Below, piece after piece: positions 1-11,470 of a stretch of DNA of 64,000 bases; the first letter of the stretch is position 1; each line of letters opens with the position of its first letter. The stretch spans positions 394,607 to 458,606 of the forward strand of contig VSDK01024297.1 of NCBI GenBank assembly GCA_009767595.1, read 5' to 3'. This DNA is from Symbiodinium kawagutii. Lineage: Eukaryota > Sar > Dinophyceae > Suessiales > Symbiodiniaceae. The translations under genes were made by a program, and so were the position numbers. Under the pieces are notes generated by a model. The model saw nothing but the letters and a program-made list of their open reading frames with translations. It did not search any database and was not told the DNA's origin.

Positions 1-820
1 TTGGCAAAGGAGGTTCCGCAACTGTCCGGCCACATGACTGTGAGGGCTGGGTGTCAAGGATGGAGTTTTCCTGCTAAAATGACTGCAAGTCTTAAGCAAA
101 GAAGGCTTTGCATTCACTACAATTAGTTCTCAAATTGTATATTTTATTTGTATTTGCAAACATTTCTTTGAATTCAACAAGAAAAGGCTTTGAATGTTTT
201 TATCTTGACCAGTTGTTTGGCATTTTGGACCATCAAAGCTATGCGCTAATGGATCAACATTTGCAAACATAGATCACCCACAAGACGGGGATGACTGGGA
301 GCATGTTGATGATCATCCAACGTGTAAATGCCCACAGGTTTTTGCCACTTGCTTGCACCACTCCCCATCACTATCAGCATCAGTAATTATCATTAGTTAT
401 CAACAATGTTTCACCAGCACAAGCTAATGCTAACGATTAAGCATAGCATAGCTGGGGGATCTATATTGTGGATAGTAGGCTCATTCGGACTGGTGTGTTG
501 AAAACTTCAATCTTGATCATCACTATCATACATGTTCATCATTGTCATCATTGAACATCTTCACCATCATAATCATCAACATCCTCAAACCCAAAAACCC
601 AAAGTCAATCCGGGTCAAATTCCTGCACACTCATTGTTTCAACATCAAAAAAACAAAATTCTCCAAAACCCCCAAGCCCCAAACAACTCCGAGAGAACAC
701 CTACCACAGCTGCTTAGAAGGACCGGGAAACTATGGTCACTCACTGGCTGTCCTGGCCCCCGCCCCTTGGCCCCCACCCCCTGGCCCCTTCCCCGGCCCC
801 TTCCCCCGGCATGGCGCCAG

Positions 821-927
821 GCGTGTTGCGCGACGCCCATGGCGTGTTGGTCCTGGAGTTCCAACGCCCCGACGATCCGCTGGATGTGCAGATGGAGCTG
901 GCGGAGCTGGTCCTCAGCAGAGATGAG
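821..927 (+). CDS. Exon-like coding island (unit 1), unknown protein
   Basis: GC-rich island in AT-rich DNA, preceded by a long C-rich pyrimidine tract and an AG at 819-820, and closed by GAG|GTGCGG at 927. The open frame, which also runs upstream through proline-rich low complexity to an ATG at 733, contains GVLVLEFQRPDDPLDVQ followed by MELAELVLSRDE. The acidic, leucine-rich end looks like real protein. The upstream proline stretch is more likely a polypyrimidine tract than coding sequence. I do not recognise the family. A CATCAT-rich tract lies upstream and a GATGATGG-rich tract downstream, as around most exons here. Confidence 0.45.
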
Positions 928-2366
928 GTGCGGGGAGGGAGCCAGGGAGCTGGGGAACCTGCGGTGAAGATCAAGGGTGGAGGCCTTGCTGATTTTTGGA
1001 TAATGGGGAACAGTAGTCAACAATGATAATGACTATGATGGTTCAGAATGGTTTGCAATAGGGGGATCATAAATAACAATGACAACCAGTTCAACCAGAC
1101 TAGCAGTAATCCTTGCTGGTTATTGGTTAACAGTAGGGAATGCTAGTCAAAAATAATACTCTTCAATGATAGTGGATGATGATGGTAAACAATGCTCATT
1201 AATCGTCAATAGTGCTTAACGACAGGGAATCACTAGCAGCAAAAATAGAGAATGACAGGGAACAATAGCCGAAAACAATGCTGTATTCCAGATGATTTGA
1301 TGGTGGATGGTAATGGTTGACTATGGGAGTTCAGGAATATGATGGGAAATTATAAGCAACAAGGACAAGAACCAAGAATGGTCATGAACCGTCGATAGTT
1401 AATGATTAACGGATGTTAGCGGTTCATAGTAGGGAGAAAAACATAATGACCATAATAAGGGGGATACTATGATCAATGATGGTACAGGTACGAGGTATTG
1501 ACCCACGTACCTTGAAGCACGGGGGAGGATAGGAGCTACCATGAGTGACGAATGATGGTGTACATCGTGAAAAAACAGCTGTCAACTATTTGCTTGTTAT
1601 ATAGTGGTTGCAAATTTGTTTTCAACCAAACCATTTTGGAATGGTGGCTTCTCAGTGACAAAAATATGCTTGGGATGAGTCACACTCACAAAGCTCTTGT
1701 TGTCGAGATTGTTTGCTGTTGAGGATCCACCTTTGATTGTTGTTGGTTGTTGTTCAGTGATTATGTGCCATCATGAAGCCATGGTGGAGCAACCGTGAAC
1801 TATAGTACTAGCATCATCAATGATGAAGGGTTCTTAAGCAGCTTTATTTTTCGTCCCATCAGCAATCCACGATTAAACCATTAATCATTAATTGACTACC
1901 ATCATTGAGCAGAACTATACTTAACTAGTTGTTATGGATCATGATTGACCAAGCATTGCTACTGGCAAACCATATACCATTATGAACCAGTCATCATATA
2001 CCATTGTGAGCCACAAAACCTCATCAAGCCACTAGTACCAACTGATGAACTCATCAATCCTTAGTGAACGATCATTAACCATTATGAACATCTTACCAAC
2101 CCTGAACCAGATATTGAGCAACCATTATCACCCAACCATTGTTAGCCAAGTCACTGATCAATCCCTAATTACCTTTGGCAAACTAACCTGGAAGTGGAAA
2201 ATCTCCTATTAATGCTGGCTTTCCCTGTAAAAACTGGCAATTTTTACCTTCCAGGTTTAGGACTACCAGAGTGTAACCATGACAAAGCAGTCTGAACCTC
2301 GAATTAGCTAGATTTTATAAACCATCATGAACGTATAAGAACATATGAAGTCATATATGCATATAT
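928..2366. other. Intron-like stretch with opposing simple-motif tracts
   Basis: No gene seen. From about 1000 to 1600 the plus strand is dominated by ATGATGG/ATGGTT words. From about 1850 to 2360 it is dominated by the reverse complement (ACCATCATT, AACCATTA). The switch is close to the midpoint between the flanking exon islands. A partial copy of inverted-repeat family 2 (ending GGTATTGACCCACG) lies near 1470-1510, and a degenerate family 3 copy lies near 2186-2275. Confidence 0.4.
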
Positions 2367-2470
2367 GGGTGTTTCCCAAAATAGGGGTACCCCCAAATCA
2401 TCCATTTATAGTCATTTATAGTAATAAACCAGCCATTTTTTGGGGTACCCTATTTTGAGAAACCACCATA
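2367..2470. mobile_element. Inverted-repeat element, family 1 (MITE/introner-like)
   Basis: About 104 bp with terminal inverted repeats. The left end is GGGTGTTTCCCAAAATAGG and the right end is the complement, CCTATTTTGAGAAACCACC; both ends carry GGTACC. The core contains AAATCATCC and TAATAAACCAGCCATT words shared with many other copies in the window. It has no coding capacity. It ends about 30 bp upstream of the acceptor of the next exon island. Confidence 0.75.
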
Positions 2471-2502
2471 TATGTTTAAAACCCTTCACATCTCTTACAT
2501 AG

Positions 2503-2619
2503 ATCTCAACGGACCAACCCTTCTCCACCGATTGGTTTCAACGCTTGGCTCGCGCGTGAGGTGCCTGAGGAGAAGCCAGAGGGCGGTATCGATGCGCCCA
2601 GCGGCCTCAGGACCAGGCG
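2503..2619 (+). CDS. Exon-like coding island (unit 1)
   Basis: The acceptor is probably AG at 2501-2502 and the donor GCG|GTGCAT at 2619. The frame reads PPIGFNAWLAREVPEEKPEG and then GIDAPSGLRTR. Its last two bases complete a codon with the first base of the island at 4124, so the splice phase is consistent between these two. The family is not recognised. CCATCATT words precede it and GGTGGTGATGG words follow. Confidence 0.5.
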
Positions 2620-2685
2620 GTGCATTGGTGGTGGTGATAGTGACAGCTGGTGGATGGTGGTGAATGGTGGTGAAAGTGAGAATTG

Positions 2686-2802
2686 TATGGCTATGGGTCA
2701 ATATTAACCAGCCAACTAATGGAGGATTTACTAACAATAATAAAGGAACACAAAGGTTAATGATAGGGGAACCAGGGGTACAGGGTTTTGACCCACAGCC
2801 AT
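2686..2802. mobile_element. Inverted-repeat element, family 2
   Basis: 117 bp. It opens with TATGGCTATGGGTCAATATT and closes with TTTTGACCCACAGCCATA; the two ends are inverted repeats. The internal hallmark is GGGGAACCAGGGGTACAGGG. It has no ORF. The left end holds a possible GT donor (TATGG|GTCAA) and the right end an AG acceptor (CCACAG|CC), but I could not show coding sequence abutting this copy. Confidence 0.7.
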
Positions 2803-2912
2803 AAGGTGGATGTTAATGTTGATGGTTGATACCTATTTGGTATAATGATAAGTGGTTTATGGTTAATAATAGGGGATGACACCAAACAATTAAAGGGGAT
2901 ATATACCAACTA

Positions 2913-3026
2913 TATGGCTATGGGTCAATATTAGCCTGACACTATGGGGGATAATCACCAACAATAATAAGCAAAACAATGGTTAATGATAGGGGAACCA
3001 GCGGTACGGATTTTTGACCCACAGCC
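2913..3026. mobile_element. Inverted-repeat element, family 2 (second copy)
   Basis: 114 bp, 110 bp after the first copy and in the same orientation. It has the same ends (TATGGCTATGGGTCAATATT and TTTTGACCCACAGCCA) and the same GGGGAACCAGCGGTACGG core, with several substitutions. Two closely spaced, independently diverged copies suggest separate insertions rather than a tandem duplication. Confidence 0.7.
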
Positions 3027-4123
3027 AAATGATGGTGGATGAGAGGAAGATTAATGGCTACGGATGGTGATGAAATTGTGAATGGATGATGCATGGATGA
3101 TGAATGAAGAACTAGGGAAGTAATGGTCGCAATTAGTGGTTTTTAACGGTTGATTGATGGCTAAGGATGGTTAAGTAGTGGTTGATAATGATGGGTGCAA
3201 ATGATGGTTGTGGATGGTGAACCTTTGGCTTAGTTCATGGTTGATGTATGCTTATCTAGTGCTGAAATCTTGATTATGTGAGACTTAAACAATGGGTTGG
3301 TTAGCGGATTGTTGGCTGATAGTCGTGAGTTTTTGGTTGACTGGTGATTGATTGATGGGTGGCTAGTCGTCAAGAATGGTTCAATCTGGATGATCGATGG
3401 AAGCAGGACCAAGCTGCTTGTTTTTTGGGAGCATTTTTGGTTTCAACCATACCCCTGGGAGGACTGTCAAATAATTTTTGTTTGGATGGGTCAGAACTAT
3501 CCAACCAGGAAAAGCTGGTGAGAAATGCAACGGTGGCAGTATTTCAACAGGTGTGGGGCAATCGCTCAACTGTACACGTTGGGACTTGTGGTATATGATT
3601 TTTAGCCCAAGAAGTTGTAGCCACACTCAGCCCAAAGCTTGAGCAGAACTAGCCAGTGTTACTTGGCTCAGCCTATGAAATCCCAGCCAGTGTTTCTTGC
3701 AGGGTTGTTGCGCTAGCCATGAAGTGTTCAGCTGGTTGCACTGTGACCCATCCAGACTACTGCTGGTTTTGTTTGCTGAGGAGCTCCTTGGACGTGGGGC
3801 ACCATCCAGCCGGATGGACCACGATTCATCAGTATTGCTGGCGGTTGAGAGCAAGCAATTTGGAGCCACCCATAGACACCTTCAAATGGGGAGCCAAAGA
3901 GTTACCAGGAGTGGAATGCTGAGCGTTATCAATGCACATTGACCATGATTGATTGGTATGGTGATTAATGCTGAGAGTAGATACTCTTTATTCATTGTAA
4001 GTATAGCTCAATGAACAATATGAAGAATCGGCACCTGTGAAGTGCTAGCGATTGTTGGTATATCCCTGTGATCCTTCACACTGGTGAACCATGCTCAAAG
4101 CTGCGGTGGCTCCGATGGTGGAG

Positions 4124-4227
4124 GCAGAAAGTGGAATGGGCCCGAGCTATGTTTACGGAGCGCGCTAAGGCGAGCTCCGCAGCTGTTTCGCTGGCCGGAA
4201 ATGGCGCTGCAGATCGCTTGGGAGCTG
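4124..4227 (+). CDS. Exon-like coding island (unit 1)
   Basis: Flanked by GGAG|GCAG (AG|G acceptor) and GAGCTG|GTGATT (donor). The frame gives QKVEWARAMFTERAKASSAA and then VSLAGNGAADRLGAG, with strongly protein-like composition (helical, Ala/Arg/Glu-rich). The single leading base fits the two bases left by the 2503-2619 island. The minus strand is also open here over 68 codons, which I take to be a shadow. Confidence 0.55.
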
Positions 4228-4892
4228 GTGATTTGTCCCAGAAATGATGGGAAGATATACGTTGAACACATCGAATCATCGCCCGGAAACCAAAGACTAA
4301 GATTTGAGCATCAAAGAATTAGCTGTTCAACGAGTATCGATAGAGTATTCATAATAAACAACTTGTTCATAGTGACTTGGTGTAACATGCCAATGGCCAC
4401 TTCGCAACAGTACTTTCATGAGAATCATCATATCCAGTCGATGATGGAAATCTCAGTTAGGCGGGACGCTGGTCGTACCGGACGAACGGAACTGTTGGGA
4501 TTTTACCCCCGCATTTGTTGTTGTGGTTATGACCCATAGCCCTATCGGTATATATCGTATATCCATGGGCTTTGCAGCCGTAGTTTTCTGATGGTTTACC
4601 CTCTCTTCGGTCCAACCTTTGCCAAAAACTGATGGATGATTGTCAGCTACATGTTTCAACGAAGGTAACTGCTTCTGAAACCAATGGGCACCAGCAGGCT
4701 GTACATGTGCCACTCCTCAGGGTGGTACTCCCCAGGTATATAATTGGATCTTAAATCATTTTTTGCCACCTCTTTTTGCTTGTTTCTGCATATCACAAAG
4801 CAGTGATGCATATCATATATGTCTATCTTACTTACCAATCACTGACGTTGATGTTGCGCATGAAGCGCTGAACGCGCGAACGGGGTAGCTAG

Positions 4893-5045
4893 GGGGCCAG
4901 CGCTCGACAGGCGTTGGTTTGGGACGTGGGTGACTTTGTGTTGCCACTGGACCTTCGCGTGGATCTCAGAAACCCAAGTGGTGAAGGAACAAAGCTGCAA
5001 AAGAATCCAAAATCATGGATTTTGGATGATGTCGGGATGTGGTGA
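4893..5045 (+). CDS. Stop-containing exon, probable 3' end of unit 1
   Basis: A stop codon (TAG, 4890-4892) that doubles as an AG acceptor precedes the open frame; a second acceptor is possible at 4909-4910. The frame contains QALVWDVGDFVLPLDLRVDL and SGEGTKLQKNPKSWILDDVG, then TGA at 5043-5045. Composition changes to AT-rich, UTR-like sequence straight after the stop. The alternation of hydrophobic and charged residues suggests a beta-rich domain. The family is not recognised. Confidence 0.55.
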   Translation, partial: GASARQALVWDVGDFVLPLDLRVDLRNPSGEGTKLQKNPKSWILDDVGMW

Positions 5046-5888
5046 ATTGATATTTTCTGACATGTTTGTATGTTTGGGTCTTAGTTTGAAACATTTTTTG
5101 TGTTTCCGAACGTATACTTGAGACAGTAGTTGAATAAATGATATTGTTTTATATATATCATATATCCTGTATGTTTGTTGGGATGTTTTGAAAGGGACAT
5201 CTTTTGTTGGACACTTTGATTCTCAATGCTTGTTTGAGCATCATCGCGCAAACATCATTGGAGCACATGGATACATCCTGATGAAAGTATTGGCACATGG
5301 TGGTACCAGGACCATTTGGATATGAATGAGTTTTATCGACAACAAGCTGTTAATCTCTACTTTTGTCCACCATAAATCAGCAACTGTTTGTCTACTGATA
5401 TATCAACTTGATATTTTGCTGATCACTAGTTCGACGTCAACTTGATCGCTGCGTCTACTGGTATACATGTAACTGTTTGTCTACTTAGTGCTGTTTGCCA
5501 TCCTTGTTGTTTTGAACGCCTCAAAATAGCCATTAATCAACAAAGTATATCACCTTGATGAAGCAAGTGTTTTGTGTTCTTGCGTTTGTTGTTCACCCAA
5601 TAAACAAACATGTGAACAAGTCAATGAACTGTAGAACCTTATTTGTTCCCATTGTTATTCTACCATGTGACAAGTAATTAAAGTCAATAGCCAATAGCCA
5701 CTACATTTCTAGGTTTCCGTACATTTACCGCCCATGGTTGAACTCGAAGGTTTGACCAATTTCCTGTTGTGATACGAGTTCTTTGGGACTAGCCTTGGCG
5801 TGAGCTGGATCCACACTCCCTTTTCGCTGGAAGACAATTTGTTAAATTCGCAAGCAAGTGTTACCTTGACACTTGAGAAAGCGCGCAG
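5046..5888. other. AT-rich spacer or 3' untranslated region, no gene seen
   Basis: AT-rich, without the GATGG/CCATC word bias typical of introns here. A 92-codon minus-strand ORF (5709-5987) crosses its end, but it has no splice or composition support and overlaps a better plus-strand island. Confidence 0.3.
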
Positions 5889-5996
5889 ATCCTGCAGCTC
5901 GCGATGATGCCGAGTAATGACCGCGACCAAGTGCCGAGTAATGACCCGGCTGGGCCACCACCTCTGGCTCAAGTCGTCTCGGCTCAAGTCTCGCTG
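5889..5996 (+). CDS. Exon-like coding island (unit 2)
   Basis: CGCGCAG|ATC acceptor, CTG|GTGGTT donor, 36 codons exactly. The frame includes ILQLAMMPSNDRDQVPSNDP and then AGPPPLAQVVSAQVSL. The heptamer-like PSNDRDQVPSND is a short internal repeat. It could be a linker rich in Asn/Asp/Pro. No family recognised. Confidence 0.5.
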
Positions 5997-6011
5997 GTGG
6001 TTGCTACTTAG

Positions 6012-6124
6012 TACTGGCTGGTCACACCTCTTGGTGTTGCCGTCGGGAAGGGTTGAGTCCTATGGCTGCTCAGCCTCACGCTGGTCTGTCGCGTACACAG
6101 CTCGCAGACATGGACCACCTTAAG
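6012..6124 (+). CDS. Exon-like coding island (unit 2)
   Basis: After an AG at 6010-6011 one frame stays open to AAG|GTTCGT at 6124 and ends in MAAQPHAGLSRTQLADMDHL. The upstream half (TSWCCRREGLSP) is less convincing. The ATG at 6062 could also be a start codon. Confidence 0.35.
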
Positions 6125-7119
6125 GTTCGTTTGGTGTGGGCTGTGAGCTTTCCGATCCTACTCATGTAACTGCGTCTCTGGCAACCGCTGTATTTGCGTG
6201 GTGATGAAGCAGCGCCGCGCCAAGAATCTGTTTGATGGTTCTACATTTGGTATGACCCTTGGCGATGCAGCCGGCTTTTGTTTCCAATTTCTGCGGCAAC
6301 TAATTATCACTATTTAGGTCATGTGGACCAAAGGGTACACCAGCACAAGCACAGGTTATCCCAAGATTGGTTGTACGAACTGAAACCTTTGTGATTGATG
6401 ATTCTAACTCGGGTTTTCGACCTAAATTTTCCCATCAACCAATCCGGTGACACTGGGGTTACCCATAGTTGGTTAACCAGCTGTAGTGGTTTTTGCAAGC
6501 TGTTAGTTATAGTGAACCAACTTCAACATCTAAGTTATTATCTACCAACTCCTTAGCTATTGACGAACCAACTATCCTTTGAACAGTTGTTTGCAACTTA
6601 CATCCACGTTAGTTTACTAACAACCGAAATGTGTTAGTGAAGAACTGCTGGCCGACTATAGTGTAGTGGTTGTTGGGATAATGACCATTACAACCTCACT
6701 CTGGGGTTAACAACCATATTATACCATTGCTCAGACTGTGCTTACTAACCGGTTACAAAAGGGGATGATCATCCAGCCAAAGTTGATAACCACTACTCCA
6801 CAGTCAACTGTTGGTTAAGTAGCTGGTGGTTAAAATGGTTTTAGTTCTCATTAACCAACTATATATGTGCCAACTACACTCCGAGACGTTGCTTTTTAAA
6901 CCATTACATATGTATATTGTTGAGTGATAATCACGTCCATTTAGTTGAAGAACCCCAATTGGTTTTCAATCCAATAATCTTTACCGATTAAGTAATAACC
7001 ATTCAGTTGGTGACAGACCATCCAAGACTGATTGCTGGGTGAATAACTGCTCACTAATCATGGTCAGTAATAACTAATAACCACTTCTACCTGCTGATGA
7101 ACTTCCTGTCGGGCACCAG
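6125..7119. other. Intron-like stretch, CCAACTA/AACCA-rich toward its 3' end
   Basis: No coding island recognised. From about 6420 the plus strand is rich in ACCAACT, AACCATT and TAACCA words up to the island at 7120. Confidence 0.3.
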
Positions 7120-7178
7120 GCTTCACGTGGCAAGTTCCAAGTCTACAGCTGTAACTCGGTGCAGCGAAGCGGAAGGAG
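7120..7178 (+). CDS. Short exon-like island (unit 2)
   Basis: CACCAG|GCTTC acceptor and GGAG|GTGACTC donor define 59 bp. Two frames are open: one gives ASRGKFQVYSCNSVQRSGR, the other LHVASSKSTAVTRCSEAEG. The upstream sequence (HFYLLMNFLSGT) is also open, so the exon may begin earlier. A strong TGGTTGATG-rich tract starts immediately downstream. Confidence 0.4.
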
Positions 7179-8260
7179 GTGACTCATGGTGGTTAATTGC
7201 GGTTTGTTGTGGGTGGTCATGCTCAATGACGGTTGGCGTAAGGATGTCTACTCGTTTATGATGGTTGATGAGTGGTTAGGATTTCTTAATGGCCGGCACA
7301 GGGGTGAAGAATGGCTCATGCCGGTTGATGATGCTTGATTAGCTTAACAATGGTTGGTGTAATGTCTAAAATGATGGTGAATTCAGTTTCGCTTCGTGAT
7401 GATTCATTCATGGTTAGTAGTTTTTCAGTCGATGCTGAGTAGCTGTGAATTGTAGGGATAAAAATGATTAACAATGGTTAGTTGTAGAGAAAACAATGAT
7501 TAATCAATAATGACAATGATAATGAAATAATGATGTTTAAGGGTGATTGATCATGGTAGAATCGCGGGTTAGTCATTGCCAGTAGTGATTCCTACTGCTT
7601 AAACGTGGTGTTTGCCTTTTCGCAATGTTAACCTATGTTTGATAGTTGGTACTGACTAATAATGTTGATTCGGATATAAGTTCATCATGGCTACTCATGA
7701 TTGATATGGTTGGTTCAGAATGGCCCATGGCAATGACCCAACACGAAGCATATGTGGTATGTCCCAAAATCATTCAGAACGGGGATGTAGCTAAGAACAT
7801 CTTGTATGATCGATTGAAATTAAATGTCAACCACAATCTGGCTAAAAATGGCTGATGAATTTTGCTTGATTGGCAAGGGTTATCAAGGTTAGCTCACGGA
7901 TGCAATGGTTAACTCTGAGCAGTTGACAATGTTGCTTAGTAAATGCTGGTTGGTCAGTGGGATGTGATCGCTTGTCAAACCAGCCGAATCATAGTACCAC
8001 TAGCTGATTTCTGCTCGTTCACTCGCACTGATGCTGCTCACCAATCGGCAAGTTTACGTATGCAGGTGGTTTCCCTAGCGTTCCCTACCAGGTTTATCCA
8101 GGTTTCGTGTATTTTTGATTCGAAGAACATCAAATCTGCTGATTCTCCAGCCCGGTCCAGGGTGGGTCCCGTTTCACCTGCCATAACTTGAAACCCTCCC
8201 AGCATCCTCTGGGAGCCGAGGCATGTGAGTCCGAAGCCCGATTGGGGATGCATGCAGCAG
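7179..8260. other. Intron-like stretch, TGATGGTT-rich 5' half
   Basis: Opens with CATGGTGGTTAATTGCGG and remains rich in GGTTGATG/AATGATGG words to about 7930. No convincing exon is seen. ORFs at 7646-7855 and 7943-8191 are AT-rich and lack splice support. Confidence 0.3.
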
Positions 8261-8298
8261 GCCTGGTGTGCCTGGGGGCGCCTGGGGGCGCGTTTCGG
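8261..8298 (+). CDS. Possible micro-exon
   Basis: GC-rich 38-bp stretch between GCAG|GCCTGG and TTCGG|GTGTAGG. Every frame is open, e.g. PGVPGGAWGRVS. A 91-codon minus-strand ORF (8038-8313) also crosses it, so even the strand is uncertain. Confidence 0.2.
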
Positions 8299-8378
8299 GT
8301 GTAGGGTCACCAAGGAAGGACAGGATATACGTAGATCTGGCAGTGATTTGTTGTAAAGCTGAGGCTAGGCGATATTTG

Positions 8379-8424
8379 GTGGTTTCTCAAAATAGGGGTA
8401 CCCCTATATTTTGAGAAACACCCA
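8379..8424. mobile_element. Family 1 element reduced to its two ends
   Basis: 46 bp in which GGTGGTTTCTCAAAATAGGGG is joined almost directly to CCCCTATATTTTGAGAAACAC. The core is missing, leaving a near-perfect palindrome around GGTACC. It looks like a deletion derivative of family 1. Confidence 0.65.
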
Positions 8425-9049
8425 TTTGATTGCTGTTGCCGGGTTCTCTTTGGGTGCTGATTCATTCTTTCTCGCTGGGCTGCGCATCATGATTCGGTTT
8501 TAACCAAGCGGCAGAACCAAGTCACATCAGTGTTGGTCGAACTGTCCTGTTTTAAATGATCATACATGGTAAGTATGAAAACCAATATTGGGGAATCCGT
8601 TCACAAGCTCTCCAGCGCCGTTGTAGCTGATGAACCATGGCTAGATTTTCAAGTATCGTTGGCAAGCCCAAAATCCCCGGGACGGCTACAATATAGGACG
8701 ACATTCCTAGTATCTTCGGTTCTTGTGTAACCACCATCCCTTGGCTATCACCTTTATTTATCTTTTTTTGGATCTCAAAACATGCATCAAAATCTGCCAA
8801 GAATCGTTTTGAGCAGGTACCGTACCATCACTCAAAAAGCTGCATCTCGGCCGTGCAACCAACCATACGTGACGTGTTTTGAAAAACACATGAGCTGTTG
8901 ACCATAACCATAACATACCAAAACCATAATCATGTTTAACCAGTATACCGCAAACCATTATTGACCATAGCCATGATTTGCCATTGTTTATCATCATTTG
9001 AATTACCCAACCCATATTTGTATATTTTGTATTGTTTTGTTTATGTGTT

Positions 9050-9310
9050 TGTGTATTTATTCATTTATTTATTTATTTATTTATTTATTTACTTATTCAT
9101 TTATTTATGTATGAAAGTATTTGTTAATTATTTTATTTATGCATTTGTTGTATGTATTTATTTGTTTATTTATGTTTTGATTGTTTTTTTGATTTATTCA
9201 TGCATATTATATATATATGTATTTATGTGTAAAAATATATATAGATCTTTTTATATATCGACATATAAACACACATATATATATATATACGTATACATTT
9301 ATTTATTGAT
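9050..9310. repeat. Microsatellite cluster, (TTTA)n and (TA)n
   Basis: Tandem ATTT/TTTA units (about 9057-9112), then looser TTTATG and TATATA runs. The 123-codon ORF across it (YLFIYLFIYL) is a translation of the repeat and is not a gene. Confidence 0.8.
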
Positions 9311-9426
9311 TTGCCCACATCAACCGCTATAAGACCCCACTATTGACCATGGCCAACCGTGCACATCAAACATGAGCGCGGCAGGTATTGGTGCTGAGCC
9401 GTGGTGGTCAACAGTGGATCCTGCAG

Positions 9427-9500
9427 GCGCAAGAGGCGAGGTGCACACGGCATGGAGCGATGAGGGGAAGCAGTGCTACCAGAAGGGAAGGCATTTCGGG
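9427..9500 (+). CDS. Exon-like coding island (unit 2)
   Basis: CTGCAG|GCGC acceptor, TTCGGG|GTTGGT donor, 74 bp. The frame reads ARGEVHTAWSDEGKQCYQKG then RHFG. Upstream codons (AGIGAEPWWSTVDPAG) are open too and look protein-like, so the exon may start nearer 9373. A second open frame (VSRGGQQWILQAQEARC) is a weaker alternative. A family 1 element starts 16 bp after the donor. Confidence 0.5.
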
Positions 9501-9515
9501 GTTGGTATTTAATTT

Positions 9516-9706
9516 GGGTGTTTCTCAACATAGAAATGGATTATTGAGAAACTATGTTGAGAAATGGATGTTATGGACTAGCCATGTTTGATATGGATTA
9601 GTATGGAAGACTCCCCAAAAATGGGTTGGTTCATTACTAAAAAAAATAATATAAATGACTCGTAATGGATGATTGGGGGGTACCCCTATTCTGAGAAACG
9701 ACCGTA
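9516..9706. mobile_element. Family 1 element, enlarged copy
   Basis: Left end GGTGTTTCTCAACATAG, right end GGTACCCCTATTCTGAGAAAC. An additional inverted GAGAAACTATGTTGAGAAATG motif lies inside, so this may be one element nested in another. It lies at the 5' end of the intron following the 9427-9500 island. Confidence 0.6.
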
Positions 9707-10402
9707 TGAACGAGTGAAATATGAGCTCATTGTGAGGAAAAACATGTAATATAAAAGAGTATTCATGAGCTGGTATAAACATGAAAGACTTTGACCAATG
9801 AGTTTTGTACTTACTTCATTGTTTAAAACAATATTTTCCCAATCGTCTCCCTATTGCCCCCCCCAAAGAATGCGCAATCCCAGAAGTTTAGTGAAAGGGA
9901 GTGGGGATTAGTGATACATGTCATTGTTTGCGCTTCTGTCCTGCAATCCTAAGCAGCACCTGCAGGGTTGAGCCGCATTTGCTGCTGACGGCAACTTGGG
10001 GGATATGGAATGTTGCTGAAAATGTACGATTTTCTATTAACTGTTGACTAGGATGGAAACTGAGTTGGCTTAACAAATAAAACTATAGATATTGTTCCAT
10101 ATCATGAAAACTGATCGTCAATTATCATTCAGAAACTATCCTTGGCTTCCCTGGCATTTGAATAAAGCTAGTAGTTTTCCTTGGATAACCTATCCTTGGA
10201 TAAAGCCTATCCTAAGTTGGCCCATCATTTTAATCAACTATCCAACCTTAACGATAGTTGATTCAAATAGGTTGGATAACGAAATTATTGTTGGAAATAT
10301 GATTGAACATATTATCCAATTATTGTTGGATAAACTATCCTTGGACCCCCTCCATTCCTTGGCTTTCCATGTTCCTCGCTTGCTGAAACCTGCTGGGCGC
10401 AG

Positions 10403-10432
10403 GTCAATCATCACCTGGGCTTGGCAGGCGAG
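10403..10432 (+). CDS. Possible 30-bp micro-exon
   Basis: A pyrimidine-rich stretch, then GCGCAG|GTCAATC, and a consensus donor GCGAG|GTGAGC. The frame reads VNHHLGLAGE. A longer alternative begins upstream at about 10363 (HVPRLLKPAGRRSIITWAWQ, another frame). The donor is one of the best in the window. GGTGGTCGCTGGTGAGG-type sequence follows. Confidence 0.35.
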
Positions 10433-11377
10433 GTGAGCGTCACTTGGCCTGGACCTGTTGAAATCGGTGGCTGAAATGATGGGTGGTCGCTGGTGAGGTC
10501 AAGGCAGCTGGTGATTTTAATGGCTGAAAAATAGGGGGTTGAGGCTTGGGTGATTTCATGGTTTTCATCAACGATTAATTTGATGTGATTTCATGGTTTT
10601 TGGGTTGAGGGTTTGGTGATTTTATGGTTAATGATGAGATTTCATGGTTTTTGATGGTTTTGAATGGTTTCGGTAATTTGAATGGTTTGTATGAGTAAAT
10701 ATGCAGGTATGTACAAGGGGTTCATGTGAGTTAATACTGGGGTTGGGTGATAGTGACCATCAAACATCATTGCTGGTTCAAAGATGGTGATTAATCATGG
10801 TTACTCACTACCATGGCTAATGATCAATATGAATGGTTACTGATAAATTGCAGATAGTAATCATCAGGTTTCATTGATGATCAGTGAGTTGGTTATTGGA
10901 TGCTTTATTGATGGATTCTTTCATGGTTACTTGATGGTTTGATGATGATTAAGTGATGGTTCACAAGCATTATGGATAATAGGAATGTTTTCTCAATAAT
11001 TAATGGATAGTAAGAGATTGCAGTTTCTGATGACTGATAAGTTGGTGGTTGATGACCTTTGAATGTTGCTGCATTGATTTTCAATAGTTACCGGTGAGTT
11101 ACTCATGAGTAGTGAAATGCAGCCACAGAGACATGTTTTTGATTCCCTTTTTTGACCCGTTGTTCGCTAGTTACAGCGGCTAGCCAACAAAATGGTGCAT
11201 GCCAGTAAAACTTATCAGTATGAATACCCCAGCAAATTATCAGTTTGAATACCCAAGCAATATAGCAACATTCCACTTAGCTGAAACATACCTATCATGC
11301 CATGCACATAGACATAGGTTCTTCCTTTCATACAGCATTCAACCCTTCACCGGTGGTGATCACTGCCATCACTGCAG

Positions 11378-11470
11378 GTGAAACGTCGCAGACAAGCGGC
11401 CCAGAGAGCAACGGGCGCAACGAACGCATCAGAAACGCAGCCCAATGCGGAAGTGCAGGAGATGCGTCTG
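11378..11470 (+). CDS. Exon-like coding island (unit 2)
   Basis: ACTGCAG|GTGAAACG acceptor, CGTCTG|GTGGGA donor, exactly 31 codons. The frame reads VKRRRQAAQRATGATNASET then QPNAEVQEMRL, a basic then acidic, helix-compatible segment. An alternative frame (TSGPESNGRNERIRNAAQCG) is also open. Short CCAACCAACC/ACCTACCT repeats follow the donor. Confidence 0.5.

Noticed and set aside
5709..5987. Minus-strand 92-codon ORF
   Set aside because: Overlaps a plus-strand island with both splice signals. Ordinary composition and no minus-strand splice sites.
7646..8191. Plus-strand ORFs of 69 and 82 codons
   Set aside because: AT-rich, inside an intron-type tract, no acceptor or donor at the edges.
9050..9332. 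123-codon ORF and similar Ile/Tyr/Leu-rich ORFs (also 13178, 29286, 51635, 61152)
   Set aside because: They are translations of TTTA, GATA, ATCT and AT microsatellites with no codon structure or splice context.
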